From positions 434,001 to 498,000 of the forward strand of contig CAWCZO010000008.1 in NCBI GenBank assembly GCA_963800065.1: a stretch of DNA of 64,000 nt. The letters are read 5' to 3'. This DNA comes from CAWJFJ01 sp963800065. Its GTDB lineage: Bacteria; Actinomycetota; Acidimicrobiia; Acidimicrobiales; UBA8190. Positions 7,462 to 15,781 of the stretch are shown here, piece after piece. The notes below the pieces were generated by a model. It ran no database searches. It was given only the letters and a program-made list of their open reading frames with translations, and had not been told where the DNA came from. How positions within the stretch are numbered: position 1 is the stretch's first letter; each line of letters opens with the position of its first letter. A program made the translations under genes and the position numbers.

Positions 7462-9789
7462 ATGGGACCGATTCGGTGGTTTCGAGACATCGGCCTCGAC
7501 GACGCGGGCTCGGTCGGGGGCAAGGGTGCCAACCTCGGGGAGTTGACGGCGGCCGGGTTGCCCGTCCCGCCCGGTTTCGTCGTCACCGGCGAGGCCTATC
7601 TCGACGCCCTCGGTCGTGCCGGCGTCCGGGATGGCCTGGCCGCGGTCCTGGCCGATGCCCGGCGCGCCGGACCGGCCGGCCTGGGGTCTCTGGCCGATAA
7701 GGCCCAGGATCTCGTGCGGGGCGTGGCCGTGCCCGACGATCTGGCGGCGGCCGTTCTCGAGGCCTACCACCGCCTGGGTCAGCGGACGGTCGTGGCTGTG
7801 CGTTCGTCGGGCATCGGCGAGGATGCCGAGGGCACCTCGTTCGCCGGGATGAACGCCACCTTCACCAACGTCGCCGGTGACGACGAGGTGCTGGCGCGTC
7901 TGGTCGACTGCTGGGCCTCGCTCTACGGCGCCCGCTCGATCTCGTACCGCGCCGGCAAGGGGATCGTGGACGAACCGGCCATCGCCGTCGTGGTGCAGGA
8001 GATGGTTCCATCGGAACGGTCGGGCGTGATGTTCACCGTCGATCCGGCCTCCGGAGACGTCCGTCACCTGGTCATCGAAGCGGCCTTCGGACAGGGGGAG
8101 GTCGTGGTGAGCGGCCAGGTCGAGCCCGACACCTACGTGGTGGACAAGGAGGGGCCCCGGGTGCTGCAGGTCCGGGTGGGGTCCCAGGCCTTCGAGATCG
8201 TCCGGGGGACCGACGGTGCCGATCGACGGGTCGAGCTCAGCCCCGACGAGGGGAGCCGTCGTGTCCTCACCGACGAGGAGATACTGGGGCTGGCCCGTAT
8301 CGGGCTGGCCGTCGAGGACCACTACGGCGCCCCCCAGGACACCGAGTGGGCCATGGCCGGAGGCCGGACCGTGCTCGTCCAGTCCCGACCCATCACGGCC
8401 GTCGGTGGCCGGGGCGGGGACGAGGCCGCCGTGGAGGCGGGACGCGTCCTGGTCCAGGGGCTGGCGGCGTCGTCGGGCCGTGCCACCGGGGCGGTGCGGG
8501 TGCTGAGCTCGCCCGAGGAGGGTGAGCGGCTGGTGGCGGGCGAGATCCTGGTCGCCCCCATGACCAGTCCCGACTGGGTACCGACGATCCGCCGGGCGGC
8601 GGCGCTCGTCACCGACGGCGGGGGAATGACCTGTCACGCCGCCATCGTGGCCCGGGAGCTCGGGGTGCCGTGTGTGGTGGGGGCCCGCACGGCCACCACC
8701 GTGCTGCGCGACGGCGAGATCGTCACCGTCGACGGCGCGGCCGGCACGGTCGTCGAGGGCGCCGCCGGTTCTCCGGATGTCGTGGCCGAGGTGGGGCGCC
8801 CGGGGACGCCGGTGGCGACCGGCCCCCGAACCCTGGCCACCAAGATCTACGTGAACCTGGCCTTCGCCGAACACGCCGAGGAGGTGGCGGCGCTCCCCGT
8901 CGACGGCGTCGGTCTCCTGCGGGCCGAGTTCATGGTCACCGACGCCCTGGGAGGCGTGCACCCCCGAATGCTGCTGGAGCGGGGCGAGGAGAAGACCTTC
9001 GTCGAGCACATGGCGGCCTCGTTGCTGAGGATCACGAAGGCCTTCGAGCCGAGACCGGTCGTCTACCGCAGCATCGACTTCCGGACCAACGAATTCCGCA
9101 ACCTCAAGGGTGGCGAGAGATTCGAGCCGCCGGAGGAGAACCCGATGATCGGCTACCGGGGGTGCTACCGGTACGTGCGCGAGCCCGATCTGTTCCGCCT
9201 CGAGCTCGCCATGCTGGCGACCGTTCTGGAGGAGTCTCCCAACCTCGCCCTCATGATCCCCTTCGTGCGGACGGCGTGGGAGCTCGAGGCATGTCTGGAG
9301 GTGATCGACGCCAGCCCGGTGGCCGGGGCGCTGCCGGTGTGGGTCATGGCCGAGGTCCCGTCGGTGGCCTTCTGGATCCCGGAGTACGCCTCCATGGGGA
9401 TCGCCGGGGTGTCGATCGGGAGCAACGACCTCACCCAGCTGATGCTCGGAGTGGATCGGGATTCCCAGATCTGCGCCGAGCTCTTCGACGAGGCCGATCC
9501 CGCCGTCCTCGACGCCATCGGGAGGATCATCGAGGGGTGCCGGACGGCGGGGATCACGTCGTCGTTGTGCGGTCAGGCACCCTCCAACAGACCGGAGTTC
9601 GCCGAGCACCTCGTGCGCCTGGGGATCACCTCGGTGTCGGTGAACCCCGATGCCGTGGACGCCGTGCGGACCTCGGTGGCCGATGCCGAGTGGCGGTTGC
9701 TCCTCGAGTCGGTCGTCCCCGGCCGTCAGGAGGGCCACGTCGGGTTGCCGACCGGCCGAGCCTCCCGCCGTCGGGGACGGGGCCGCTGA
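7462..9789 (+). CDS. ppsA: Phosphoenolpyruvate synthase
   Basis: A 775-residue PEP synthase (pyruvate + ATP + H2O to PEP + AMP + Pi), cytoplasmic. The N-terminal ATP-grasp domain begins GSVGGKGANLGEL. The mobile phosphohistidine domain carries TDGGGMTCHAAIVAREL with the catalytic His at residue ~392. The C-terminal TIM-barrel has SIGSNDLTQLMLGVDRDS and the catalytic Cys in SLCGQAPSN (~703). Length is close to E. coli PpsA (792). ATG 7462 is preferred over 7456 because AGGAAGG is then correctly spaced. With the pyruvate:ferredoxin oxidoreductase operon next to it, it suggests controlled acetyl-CoA/pyruvate/PEP interconversion. Preceded by a DosR-like box. Confidence 0.93.
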   Translation: MGPIRWFRDIGLDDAGSVGGKGANLGELTAAGLPVPPGFVVTGEAYLDALGRAGVRDGLAAVLADARRAGPAGLGSLADKAQDLVRGVAVPDDLAAAVLEAYHRLGQRTVVAVRSSGIGEDAEGTSFAGMNATFTNVAGDDEVLARLVDCWASLYGARSISYRAGKGIVDEPAIAVVVQEMVPSERSGVMFTVDPASGDVRHLVIEAAFGQGEVVVSGQVEPDTYVVDKEGPRVLQVRVGSQAFEIVRGTDGADRRVELSPDEGSRRVLTDEEILGLARIGLAVEDHYGAPQDTEWAMAGGRTVLVQSRPITAVGGRGGDEAAVEAGRVLVQGLAASSGRATGAVRVLSSPEEGERLVAGEILVAPMTSPDWVPTIRRAAALVTDGGGMTCHAAIVARELGVPCVVGARTATTVLRDGEIVTVDGAAGTVVEGAAGSPDVVAEVGRPGTPVATGPRTLATKIYVNLAFAEHAEEVAALPVDGVGLLRAEFMVTDALGGVHPRMLLERGEEKTFVEHMAASLLRITKAFEPRPVVYRSIDFRTNEFRNLKGGERFEPPEENPMIGYRGCYRYVREPDLFRLELAMLATVLEESPNLALMIPFVRTAWELEACLEVIDASPVAGALPVWVMAEVPSVAFWIPEYASMGIAGVSIGSNDLTQLMLGVDRDSQICAELFDEADPAVLDAIGRIIEGCRTAGITSSLCGQAPSNRPEFAEHLVRLGITSVSVNPDAVDAVRTSVADAEWRLLLESVVPGRQEGHVGLPTGRASRRRGRGR

Positions 9790-9791
9790 GG

Positions 9792-11417
9792 TCAGATCTC
9801 CTCGGCGACCATGTCGATCGCCCCGCAGGGGCATTCCTGGACGCAGAGCCCGCAACCCTTGCAGTAGTCGTAGTCGAAGCGGTAGCTGCCGGCGTCGTCC
9901 CCCTTGCGCACGGCGTTGTCGGGACAGACGCCGAAACAATTGTCGCATCCGAAGCAGTTGCCACACGACAGGCAGCGGCGCGCTTCGAAGACGGCCGTCT
10001 CTTCGTCGAGGCCACCGACCACCTCGTCGAAGGTCGACGTGCGCCGGGCCGCCTCGAGGCGGGGGCGGACCGTCTTCGGCGCGTCGGCGTAGTACCAGGT
10101 GTTGAGGCGATCAGCCGTGGCCAGGTCGTGGCGCCGGGGCCGCTCGACGGTGACACCGGCGAGGTAGGCGTCGATGGCCACGGCGGCGTGCCTGGCCTCA
10201 CCGATGGCATCGGTGAGGGTGCGTGGGCCGGTCACCATGTCACCGCCGGCGAACACGCCCGGGTGCCCGGTACCCATGTCGGGACCGACCCGGAGAACAC
10301 CGTCTTCGATGGTGACCGAGGCCAGATTCCGAAGGAGCGAGAGATCGCTGTCCTGGCCGAGGGCCAGGACCAAGGTGTCGGCCCGGAGTTCCTCCAGCTC
10401 CCCGGTGGGACGCGGGAACCCGGTCTCGTCCAGAACCATCTTCTCGATCATGAGGGCCGGCCCGGTGGCGTCCTTCACGGTGGAGAGCCACCGGAGGCGG
10501 ACCCCTTCGGCGGTGGCGTCCTCCACCTCCTCGTCGTGGGCCGGCATCCGATCCCGGGTGCGCCGGTAGACGACGACGGTGTCCTCGGCGCCGAGGCGGC
10601 GAGCCGTCCGGGCCGCGTCCATGGCGGTGTCACCGCCGCCGTAGACGGCCACCCGGCGACCGAGGGCGGGGGCCGAATGCTCCTCGAGGTCACGCAGGAG
10701 CGAGACGGCGTCGACGATGCGTGCCGAGTCCCCGGCCGGGATGCCGGCACCGTGGGCCCTCTGGGCGCCCACGGCGACGAAGGCGGCGTCGAATCGCCCG
10801 GCCGCCATGGTGGCCCGGAGGTCGTCGACCCGCCGGCCGCAGCCGATCTCGACGCCCATCTCGAGAATACGGTCGATCTCCGCCTGGACGACGTCCCGGG
10901 GGAGGCGGTACGCGGGGATCCCGTAGCGCATCATCCCCCCGGGACGCGGTGCGGCCTCGTGGATGACCACCTCGTGGCCCAGCCGTCGCAGGTGGTAGGC
11001 GGCGGCCAGGCCGCCGGGACCGGAACCGACGACCAGGATCCGGCGGCCGGTCGGCGGTCCGGGCGGGTCCGGTCGCCATCGTTCACTCAGGGCCCGGTCG
11101 CCCAGGAATCGTTCCACCGCGTTGATCCCGACCGTCTCGTCCACGGTGGCCCGGTTGCACGCCGTCTGGCAGGGGTGGAAGCAGGCCCGCCCCATCACGG
11201 CCGGGAACGGGTTGTCCCGCATGATCTGGCGCCACGCCGCCTCGTACGACCCGTCCTCGGCGTGGTAGAGCCACTGCTGGACGTTCTCCCCGGCCGGGCA
11301 GGCGTGGTTGCACGGTGGCAGGCGGTCGACGTAGACGGGACGCTCCACCCGCCACGACCCGGTCTTGTTGGCCTGGCTCGAGCCCACCTCGAGGGTGATG
11401 GCGAACGGCTTGTCCAT
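9792..11417 (-). CDS. GltD-like FAD/NAD(P) oxidoreductase with fused C-terminal 4Fe-4S ferredoxin, 2-oxoacid:ferredoxin oxidoreductase operon
   Basis: A 541-residue flavoprotein. Its N-terminal cysteine clusters CNHACPAG and CFHPCQTAC match the Fe-S domain of glutamate-synthase small subunits. A FAD Rossmann motif (VVGSGPGGLAAAYHL) and an NAD(P) Rossmann motif (YGGGDTAMDAARTARRL) follow. The C-terminal ~80 residues add CGNCFGCDNCFGVCP and CKGCGLCVQECPCGA, a two-cluster ferredoxin equivalent to the PorD subunit missing elsewhere in the operon. It likely links ferredoxin from the oxidoreductase to NAD(P)H. The ATG at 11417 overlaps the PorB stop (TGATG). It is the last gene of the operon. Confidence 0.9.
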   Translation of the reverse strand: MDKPFAITLEVGSSQANKTGSWRVERPVYVDRLPPCNHACPAGENVQQWLYHAEDGSYEAAWRQIMRDNPFPAVMGRACFHPCQTACNRATVDETVGINAVERFLGDRALSERWRPDPPGPPTGRRILVVGSGPGGLAAAYHLRRLGHEVVIHEAAPRPGGMMRYGIPAYRLPRDVVQAEIDRILEMGVEIGCGRRVDDLRATMAAGRFDAAFVAVGAQRAHGAGIPAGDSARIVDAVSLLRDLEEHSAPALGRRVAVYGGGDTAMDAARTARRLGAEDTVVVYRRTRDRMPAHDEEVEDATAEGVRLRWLSTVKDATGPALMIEKMVLDETGFPRPTGELEELRADTLVLALGQDSDLSLLRNLASVTIEDGVLRVGPDMGTGHPGVFAGGDMVTGPRTLTDAIGEARHAAVAIDAYLAGVTVERPRRHDLATADRLNTWYYADAPKTVRPRLEAARRTSTFDEVVGGLDEETAVFEARRCLSCGNCFGCDNCFGVCPDNAVRKGDDAGSYRFDYDYCKGCGLCVQECPCGAIDMVAEEI

Positions 11418-12430
11418 CAGCACGGCCCCCCGTCGGCGTCGACCAGGCCGTAGCGGCGGATGGTCCGGTCGGCCAGTGCCTGCAGGGCGGCCACGATGTC
11501 GGGGCGGGTGGGTTCACCGGCCTCGTCGAAGAGGTGGCCGAAGCGTCCCTGGAGACGGAGGTAGTCGGTGACGGGGGCCGGGCGGCGGATCTTCGTCACC
11601 CGCACCACCTCCCCGTGCTCGGCCTCGAGGAGGGGGAACAGCCCGGTCTGGGTGGCCAGGCGGGCGATCCGCACGGTGTCGCAGGGTGCCGCCCCCCAAC
11701 CCAGGGGACAGGGGACCAGGATGTGGAGGTAGCGGGCCCCGTGGAACTCCATGGCCCGTTCGACCTTGGCCTCCAGATCGTGGAGATCGGCCACGGTGGC
11801 GGTGGCCACGTAGGGGATCTCGTGCGCCATGGCCAGAGCGGGCATGTTCTTCCCGTGGCCGAAGGGGTTACCCGGCTCGGGTCCGACGGCTTCGGTGGTG
11901 GCGGTGCGTGCCGCCGGCGGCGTGGCCCCCGAGCGCTGCACCCCGGTGTTCATGTAGGCCTGGTTGTCGTAGCAGACGAAGAGCACGTCGTCGTTGCGCT
12001 CGAACATCCCCGAGAGGCAACCGAACCCGATGTCCACCGTGCCGCCGTCCCCGGCCTGACCGACGACCCGGACGTCGTGGCGACCTTTGACCCGCAGGGC
12101 CGCCGCCACGCCGGTGGCCACGGCCGGGGCGTTGCCGAAGAGGGAATGGAGCCAGGCGATCTGCCACGAGCTCTCGGGATACGGGGTCGAGAACACCTCG
12201 AGGCAGCCGGTGGCGTTGACCGCCACCATCCGACCGGCCGTGGCCCGCATGGCGGCATCGAGGGCGTAGCGGGCGCCGAGGGCCTCACCGCAGCCCTGGC
12301 AGGCCCGATGTCCGCTGGTCAGCGAGTTGGTCCGGGAGGGATCCGATTGCACGGTCCGCTCCGCCCCGGACAGCAACCGGTTGCCGACGGCGAAGCTTCC
12401 CACCTGGTAGAAGCGGACAGCCACGGTCAC
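11417..12430 (-). CDS. porB: 2-oxoacid (pyruvate):ferredoxin oxidoreductase, beta (TPP) subunit
   Basis: A 337-residue TPP-binding subunit. CQGCGEALG supplies the first cysteines for a 4Fe-4S cluster, with a further Cys in ATGCLEVF. The TPP motif runs from GQAGDGGTVDIGFG to the Asn in CYDNQAYMNTG. It would bind pyruvate or a similar 2-oxoacid together with the alpha subunit and pass electrons to ferredoxin, forming acyl-CoA. The GTG start at 12430 overlaps the alpha stop (GTGA), implying translational coupling. Substrate specificity (pyruvate versus other 2-oxoacids) cannot be fixed from sequence alone. Confidence 0.9.
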   Translation of the reverse strand: MTVAVRFYQVGSFAVGNRLLSGAERTVQSDPSRTNSLTSGHRACQGCGEALGARYALDAAMRATAGRMVAVNATGCLEVFSTPYPESSWQIAWLHSLFGNAPAVATGVAAALRVKGRHDVRVVGQAGDGGTVDIGFGCLSGMFERNDDVLFVCYDNQAYMNTGVQRSGATPPAARTATTEAVGPEPGNPFGHGKNMPALAMAHEIPYVATATVADLHDLEAKVERAMEFHGARYLHILVPCPLGWGAAPCDTVRIARLATQTGLFPLLEAEHGEVVRVTKIRRPAPVTDYLRLQGRFGHLFDEAGEPTRPDIVAALQALADRTIRRYGLVDADGGPC

Positions 12431-13680
12431 CCGATTCCCGACGCCACGGTGCCGAGATCGCGCAGGATGTTCTCGGCGCTGGGCCCCGACGTCCGGCTCC
12501 CGGCCACCCGCCGGAGCTCTCGTTCGATCAGGTCACGGCGGAGGTCGAGGAAGGTCAACCGCTCCAGCTCCCCACGGTCGGCCGTCTCGAACACCTGCTG
12601 CAGCGACGCCTTCGTGATGGGGCGGCCCCCCAGGCCGGCCACCACCGTGGCCACGGGCACCGCCAGTCCGGTGAGGGACATGGCCACGTCGGTGGCCAGG
12701 ACACCGCCGAACCCGACGCTGAACGCCTTCTCCACCACCACCACCCGGCGCGCCTGCTCCAGGGCGGCTCGTAGCGCTTCGACCGGGAAGGGACGGAACG
12801 AGGTGATGCCCACCACACCGATGCGCACACCCCGGTCCCGCAGCGAATCGACGACGTCCTTGATCGTCCCGAGTACCGATCCGAGGGCGACCACCACCGT
12901 CTCGGCATCGGCGCTGCGATACCGATGGACCAGGCCGCCCGAGTCCCGGCCGAAGGCTTCGGCGAACTCCTCCGCCAGGTCACCGATGCGTACCAGGGCC
13001 TGCTGCTGCCGGGTGTGGGCGATGAACCGGACCTCTTCGAACGCCTCGGGGCCGACCATGGCCCCGATGGAGACGGGCTCGTCCGGGTCGAGACGCTGAC
13101 GCGGTTCGAACGGAGGGAGGAAGGCGTCGACCTGCTCCTGTGTGGGCAGATCCACCCGCTCGCTGGCGTGGGTGAGGATGAATCCGTCCATGCACACCAT
13201 GACGGGGAGCGAGAGCTCCTCGGCCAGGCGGAAGGCCTGGACGTGCAGGTCGGCCGCCTCCTGGTTCGTCTCGGCGAACAGTTGCACCCAGCCCGCGTCG
13301 CGCACCGCCATGGCGTCGCTGTGGTCGTTCCAGATGTTGATGGGAGCGCCGACGGCACGATTGGCCAGCGTCATGACGATGGGCAGGCCCAGGCCACCGG
13401 CGTTGTAGACGGCCTCCATCATGAAGAGGAGGCCCTGGCTGGAGGTGGCGGTGAAAGCGCGGGCCCCGGTCGCCGAGGCGCCGATGGCGACCGACATGGC
13501 GGCAAACTCGGACTCGACGTTGATGAACTCGCAGGGGGCCAGGGTCCCTGCCTTCACCATGGACCCCAGGGCCTCGATGATGTGCGTCTGGGGTGAGATC
13601 GGGTAGGCGCAGACCACCTCGGGCCGACAGTGGGCGACCGCCTGGGCCACCGCCTTCGAGCCTTCAATCTGGCGGAGCAC
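12427..13680 (-). CDS. porA: 2-oxoacid (pyruvate):ferredoxin oxidoreductase, alpha subunit
   Basis: A 417-residue alpha subunit. It begins IEGSKAVAQAVAHCRP, has the family's YPISPQTHIIEAL motif for substrate/TPP contacts, and contains FINVESEFAAMSVAIGAS and GLLFMMEAVYNAGGLGLPIVM. The C-terminal transketolase-like domain includes VVVEKAFSVGFGG. The GTG start at 13680 overlaps the gamma-subunit end by 17 bp. It forms a heteromer with PorG and PorB in the cytoplasm. Together with PEP synthase this route could work toward pyruvate from acetyl-CoA or in the fermentative direction; the sequence does not decide which. Confidence 0.92.
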   Translation of the reverse strand: MLRQIEGSKAVAQAVAHCRPEVVCAYPISPQTHIIEALGSMVKAGTLAPCEFINVESEFAAMSVAIGASATGARAFTATSSQGLLFMMEAVYNAGGLGLPIVMTLANRAVGAPINIWNDHSDAMAVRDAGWVQLFAETNQEAADLHVQAFRLAEELSLPVMVCMDGFILTHASERVDLPTQEQVDAFLPPFEPRQRLDPDEPVSIGAMVGPEAFEEVRFIAHTRQQQALVRIGDLAEEFAEAFGRDSGGLVHRYRSADAETVVVALGSVLGTIKDVVDSLRDRGVRIGVVGITSFRPFPVEALRAALEQARRVVVVEKAFSVGFGGVLATDVAMSLTGLAVPVATVVAGLGGRPITKASLQQVFETADRGELERLTFLDLRRDLIERELRRVAGSRTSGPSAENILRDLGTVASGIG

Positions 13681-14275
13681 TCAGCATCGCCTCCCCCCGA
13701 CGGTCCGTCATCCGCTGACGGACGGAGGCGTAGGCCTCGGAGGCGGCGGCCACGTTGCCTTCGGCCACCGAGGGCTCGGAGGCGAACCGGTCTCGGACGG
13801 CCGTCACCACGGCGGCGAGGGACACCTCGGCCGTCACGGCGGCGAACCCCCCGAGCAGCACGGCGTTGGGCACCGGCCGACCGGTGTGCCGCAGGGCCAT
13901 CTCGGAGGCGGGCACCGTCACCAGGCGATCCCCCCGGAACCGGTCGCGGAGCGTCCCCAGTCCCAGTTCGTCGAAGCTGCGGGTGGTGTTGACCAGGACG
14001 AACCCCTCGGGCGGCAGTCCGGAGAACAGGTCGACCTGGTGCACGAGGGTGGGGTCGAGGACGATGAGGGCGTCGGGGGCGACCACAGGCTCCCGGGTCC
14101 GGATCTCGCGGTCGTCGAAACGGCAGTAGGAGACCACCGGCGCTCCCGTCCGCTCGGAGCCGAAGCTGGGAAAGGCCTGCGCGAATCGGCCCTCCTCGAA
14201 GGCGGCCACGGCCAGGAGCTCGGCGGCCGTGACGACCCCCTGGCCACCTCGTCCATGGATCCGCACTTCGAACAC
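13664..14275 (-). CDS. porG: 2-oxoacid (pyruvate):ferredoxin oxidoreductase, gamma subunit
   Basis: A 203-residue gamma subunit with the canonical FEVRIHGRGGQGVVTAAELLA start and the SFGSERTGAPVVSYCRF stretch, DPTLV, and PNAVLLGGFAA. The GTG at 14275 is chosen because the family begins exactly there and a DosR-like box lies 36 bp upstream, the same distance as at several other genes; the in-frame upstream ATG at 14386 would place the box inside the coding region. It is first in a four-gene operon (gamma, alpha, beta, GltD-ferredoxin) whose genes overlap at every junction. The delta (ferredoxin) subunit is absent as a separate gene. Confidence 0.9.
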   Translation of the reverse strand: MFEVRIHGRGGQGVVTAAELLAVAAFEEGRFAQAFPSFGSERTGAPVVSYCRFDDREIRTREPVVAPDALIVLDPTLVHQVDLFSGLPPEGFVLVNTTRSFDELGLGTLRDRFRGDRLVTVPASEMALRHTGRPVPNAVLLGGFAAVTAEVSLAAVVTAVRDRFASEPSVAEGNVAAASEAYASVRQRMTDRRGEAMLSAPPD

Positions 14276-14311
14276 CGTCCCAGCGTGGTCCTCGGGGACC
14301 CAGCCGCGGTA

Positions 14312-14325
14312 GGGCCGAACGTCAT
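14312..14325 (-). promoter_or_regulatory. DosR-like box 7, upstream of por operon
   Basis: On minus it reads ATGAC-GTTC-GGCCC, 36 bp before the PorG GTG start. The proximal arm is perfect; the distal arm keeps the conserved GAC. Confidence 0.65.
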
Positions 14326-14467
14326 CGATGCCCAGTCCACCGTCGCGGGACGGACCCCGACCGGCCTCCCGGACCGGGTGCAACATGACTTTCGCCCCTG
14401 GTGCCACCTCGGCGCCGGGCGCGTAGATGGGTCCAGACGGAAGGTGAGACGATCGGAGGTGGACGGT

Positions 14468-14692
14468 ATGACGGTACGAGAATTGGTGTCGCCGGCTCGC
14501 CGGCATCACGCCGGGAGGCCGGGCGGCGGGTACGGACCCGCCCGGTCCCCTGTCTGCCGGGTCTGTGGTTCGGACGAGTCCGTGCACCGGGGGACCTGCC
14601 GCCGGTGCCGGCGTGCCGGGCTCCGTCCCGAGGTCCCCCTCGGCGCGGTGGAACACGGGGGACGGGTCTCCCGGTCTGCTCCCGTTCGATGA
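14468..14692 (+). CDS. Small CxxC zinc-ribbon-like hypothetical protein
   Basis: A 74-residue basic protein with CRVCGSDESVHRGTCRRC in its middle, i.e. CxxC-x10-CxxC, a likely zinc ribbon. The ATG at 14468 is preceded by GGAGGTGG. The rest is rich in Arg, Gly and Pro. No family recognised. It lies between the divergent por operon and the next small gene on the plus strand. The cysteine spacing and ribosome site support it, but the biased composition of this region means it could be a chance reading frame. Confidence 0.45.
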   Translation: MTVRELVSPARRHHAGRPGGGYGPARSPVCRVCGSDESVHRGTCRRCRRAGLRPEVPLGAVEHGGRVSRSAPVR

Positions 14693-14731
14693 GCGTCCTC
14701 GACATTGCGATCAGAGGAGAGGAGGTACGAC

Positions 14732-14926
14732 GTGCAAATCGATCTGCCTGACGACCAAGCGGCCGAGCTGCGGCTCCTCCTCGACGGCGCCCTGGGCGAG
14801 TTGAGTCACGAGATCGCCGATACGGACAACCCGCGGTTCCGCCAGCGCTTGCGGGACCGGCGCGCCGCTCTCGAAGCGGTGGCGCACCAGCTGGGACCGG
14901 TGCGGGAGGCGGGACGGGCCCTTTGA
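14732..14926 (+). CDS. Small conserved actinobacterial hypothetical protein
   Basis: A 64-residue protein, probably helical (LPDDQAAELRLLLDGALGEL, then ETDNPRFRQRLRDRRAAL-type helices). It resembles short actinobacterial proteins of the type 'QAxLLRxxLxxxLxELxxEIAxTDNPxFR' often found near stress genes; no function is known. The GTG at 14732 is chosen because a strong AGGAGG sits seven bases before it. Its stop lies in the first copy of a 17-bp tandem duplication. Followed by the nitroreductase gene 42 bp downstream. Confidence 0.75.
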   Translation: MQIDLPDDQAAELRLLLDGALGELSHEIADTDNPRFRQRLRDRRAALEAVAHQLGPVREAGRAL

Positions 14927-14947
14927 GAAGACGGGCCCTTTGAGAAG
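14914..14947 (+). repeat. Perfect 17-bp tandem duplication
   Basis: ACGGGCCCTTTGAGAAG occurs twice with no spacer (14914-14930 and 14931-14947). The first copy contains the TGA stop of the upstream small gene and the second lies in the gap before the nitroreductase. This looks like a simple recent slippage duplication. Confidence 0.95.
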
Positions 14948-14968
14948 AGGACGACGAGAGGACGGGAC

Positions 14969-15781
14969 GTGGCGGCGTCGAGTGACACCGGTGAGATGGC
15001 CCGTATCAGCGCGGTGATGCGGAGGCGTCATTCCGAACGTGTCCCCTTCGATCCGGAGCACCCGGTGGCCCCCCACGACCTTCAGGCGGTCCTGGAAGCG
15101 GCTCGCTGGGCCCCGACGGCGCACAACATGCAGAATTTCGAGATCGTCGTCGTCGACGACGAGGCGACCCTGGCGGCCATCGGTGCTGTGCCTTGTGGGG
15201 CGTCGGAGGATTTCATCCGGGAGAACCATGCCCAGCTCTCGTTCAGCGAGGAGGAGCTGATCGGCAAAGGGACCGGGCTCCTCGCCACCATGTTCCCGCC
15301 GTCGTGGCGGGACCCCCGTGCCCGGACCGAAGGGGCCACGGACGTCGGGCACGGGTTCCTGGACGCCACCATGCAGTCGTGCCCGGTGGTGTTGATCGTG
15401 ATCTACGACACCGGCAGACGGGCGCCGGCATCGGAGGGTGACTTTCTCGGCATCATGAGTCTGGGGTGCGTGATGCAGAACATGTGGCTGACGGCGGAGG
15501 CGTTGGGCATCGGGATGCAGATCATGAGCGTCTTCAGCGCCCCCGATGTCGAGGTCGAGCTACGCCGGATCCTGTCCATCCCCGAGCACTTCGACATCGC
15601 CTTCGCCTGCCGCCTGGGGTACCCCTCGGCCGAACCGGGACCGTACCTTCGTGTCCGCCGGGAGATCCGCTCGGTGGCCCATCACAACCGGTTCTCGGCC
15701 GGTGGCGACGCCCGTCAGCGGACGGGGACCTGCCAGACCAGGGACGTTCCGCCGGTTTCAGGAGAGTGCGCGGTGAACTGA
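14969..15781 (+). CDS. Nitroreductase-family protein (Acg-like)
   Basis: A 270-residue FMN-binding nitroreductase-fold protein. It has an N-terminal RRRHSERVPFD motif for flavin phosphate binding, LEAARWAPTAHNMQNFEIVVVDD, and a C-terminal GIGMQIMSVF then LGYPSAEPGPYLRVRRE, all typical of nitroreductase families. M. tuberculosis carries two nitroreductase-like genes (acg/Rv2032 and Rv3131) in its DosR regulon. GTG 14969 is used; ATG 14996 is the alternative. No clear DosR-like box precedes it, so it may be read from upstream. The last 67 bp overlap convergently with the end of the sensor kinase gene. Confidence 0.85.
   Translation: MAASSDTGEMARISAVMRRRHSERVPFDPEHPVAPHDLQAVLEAARWAPTAHNMQNFEIVVVDDEATLAAIGAVPCGASEDFIRENHAQLSFSEEELIGKGTGLLATMFPPSWRDPRARTEGATDVGHGFLDATMQSCPVVLIVIYDTGRRAPASEGDFLGIMSLGCVMQNMWLTAEALGIGMQIMSVFSAPDVEVELRRILSIPEHFDIAFACRLGYPSAEPGPYLRVRREIRSVAHHNRFSAGGDARQRTGTCQTRDVPPVSGECAVN

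Noticed and set aside
7249..9966. 905-residue minus-strand frame opposite PEP synthase
   Set aside because: A GC-skew shadow of a strongly conserved enzyme gene, with His/Gly/Arg-rich nonsense composition.
14911..14938. GGGAC and GGGCCC elements before the nitroreductase as a DosR box
   Set aside because: The arms are only one base apart or out of register. The pattern is explained by the 17-bp tandem duplication.
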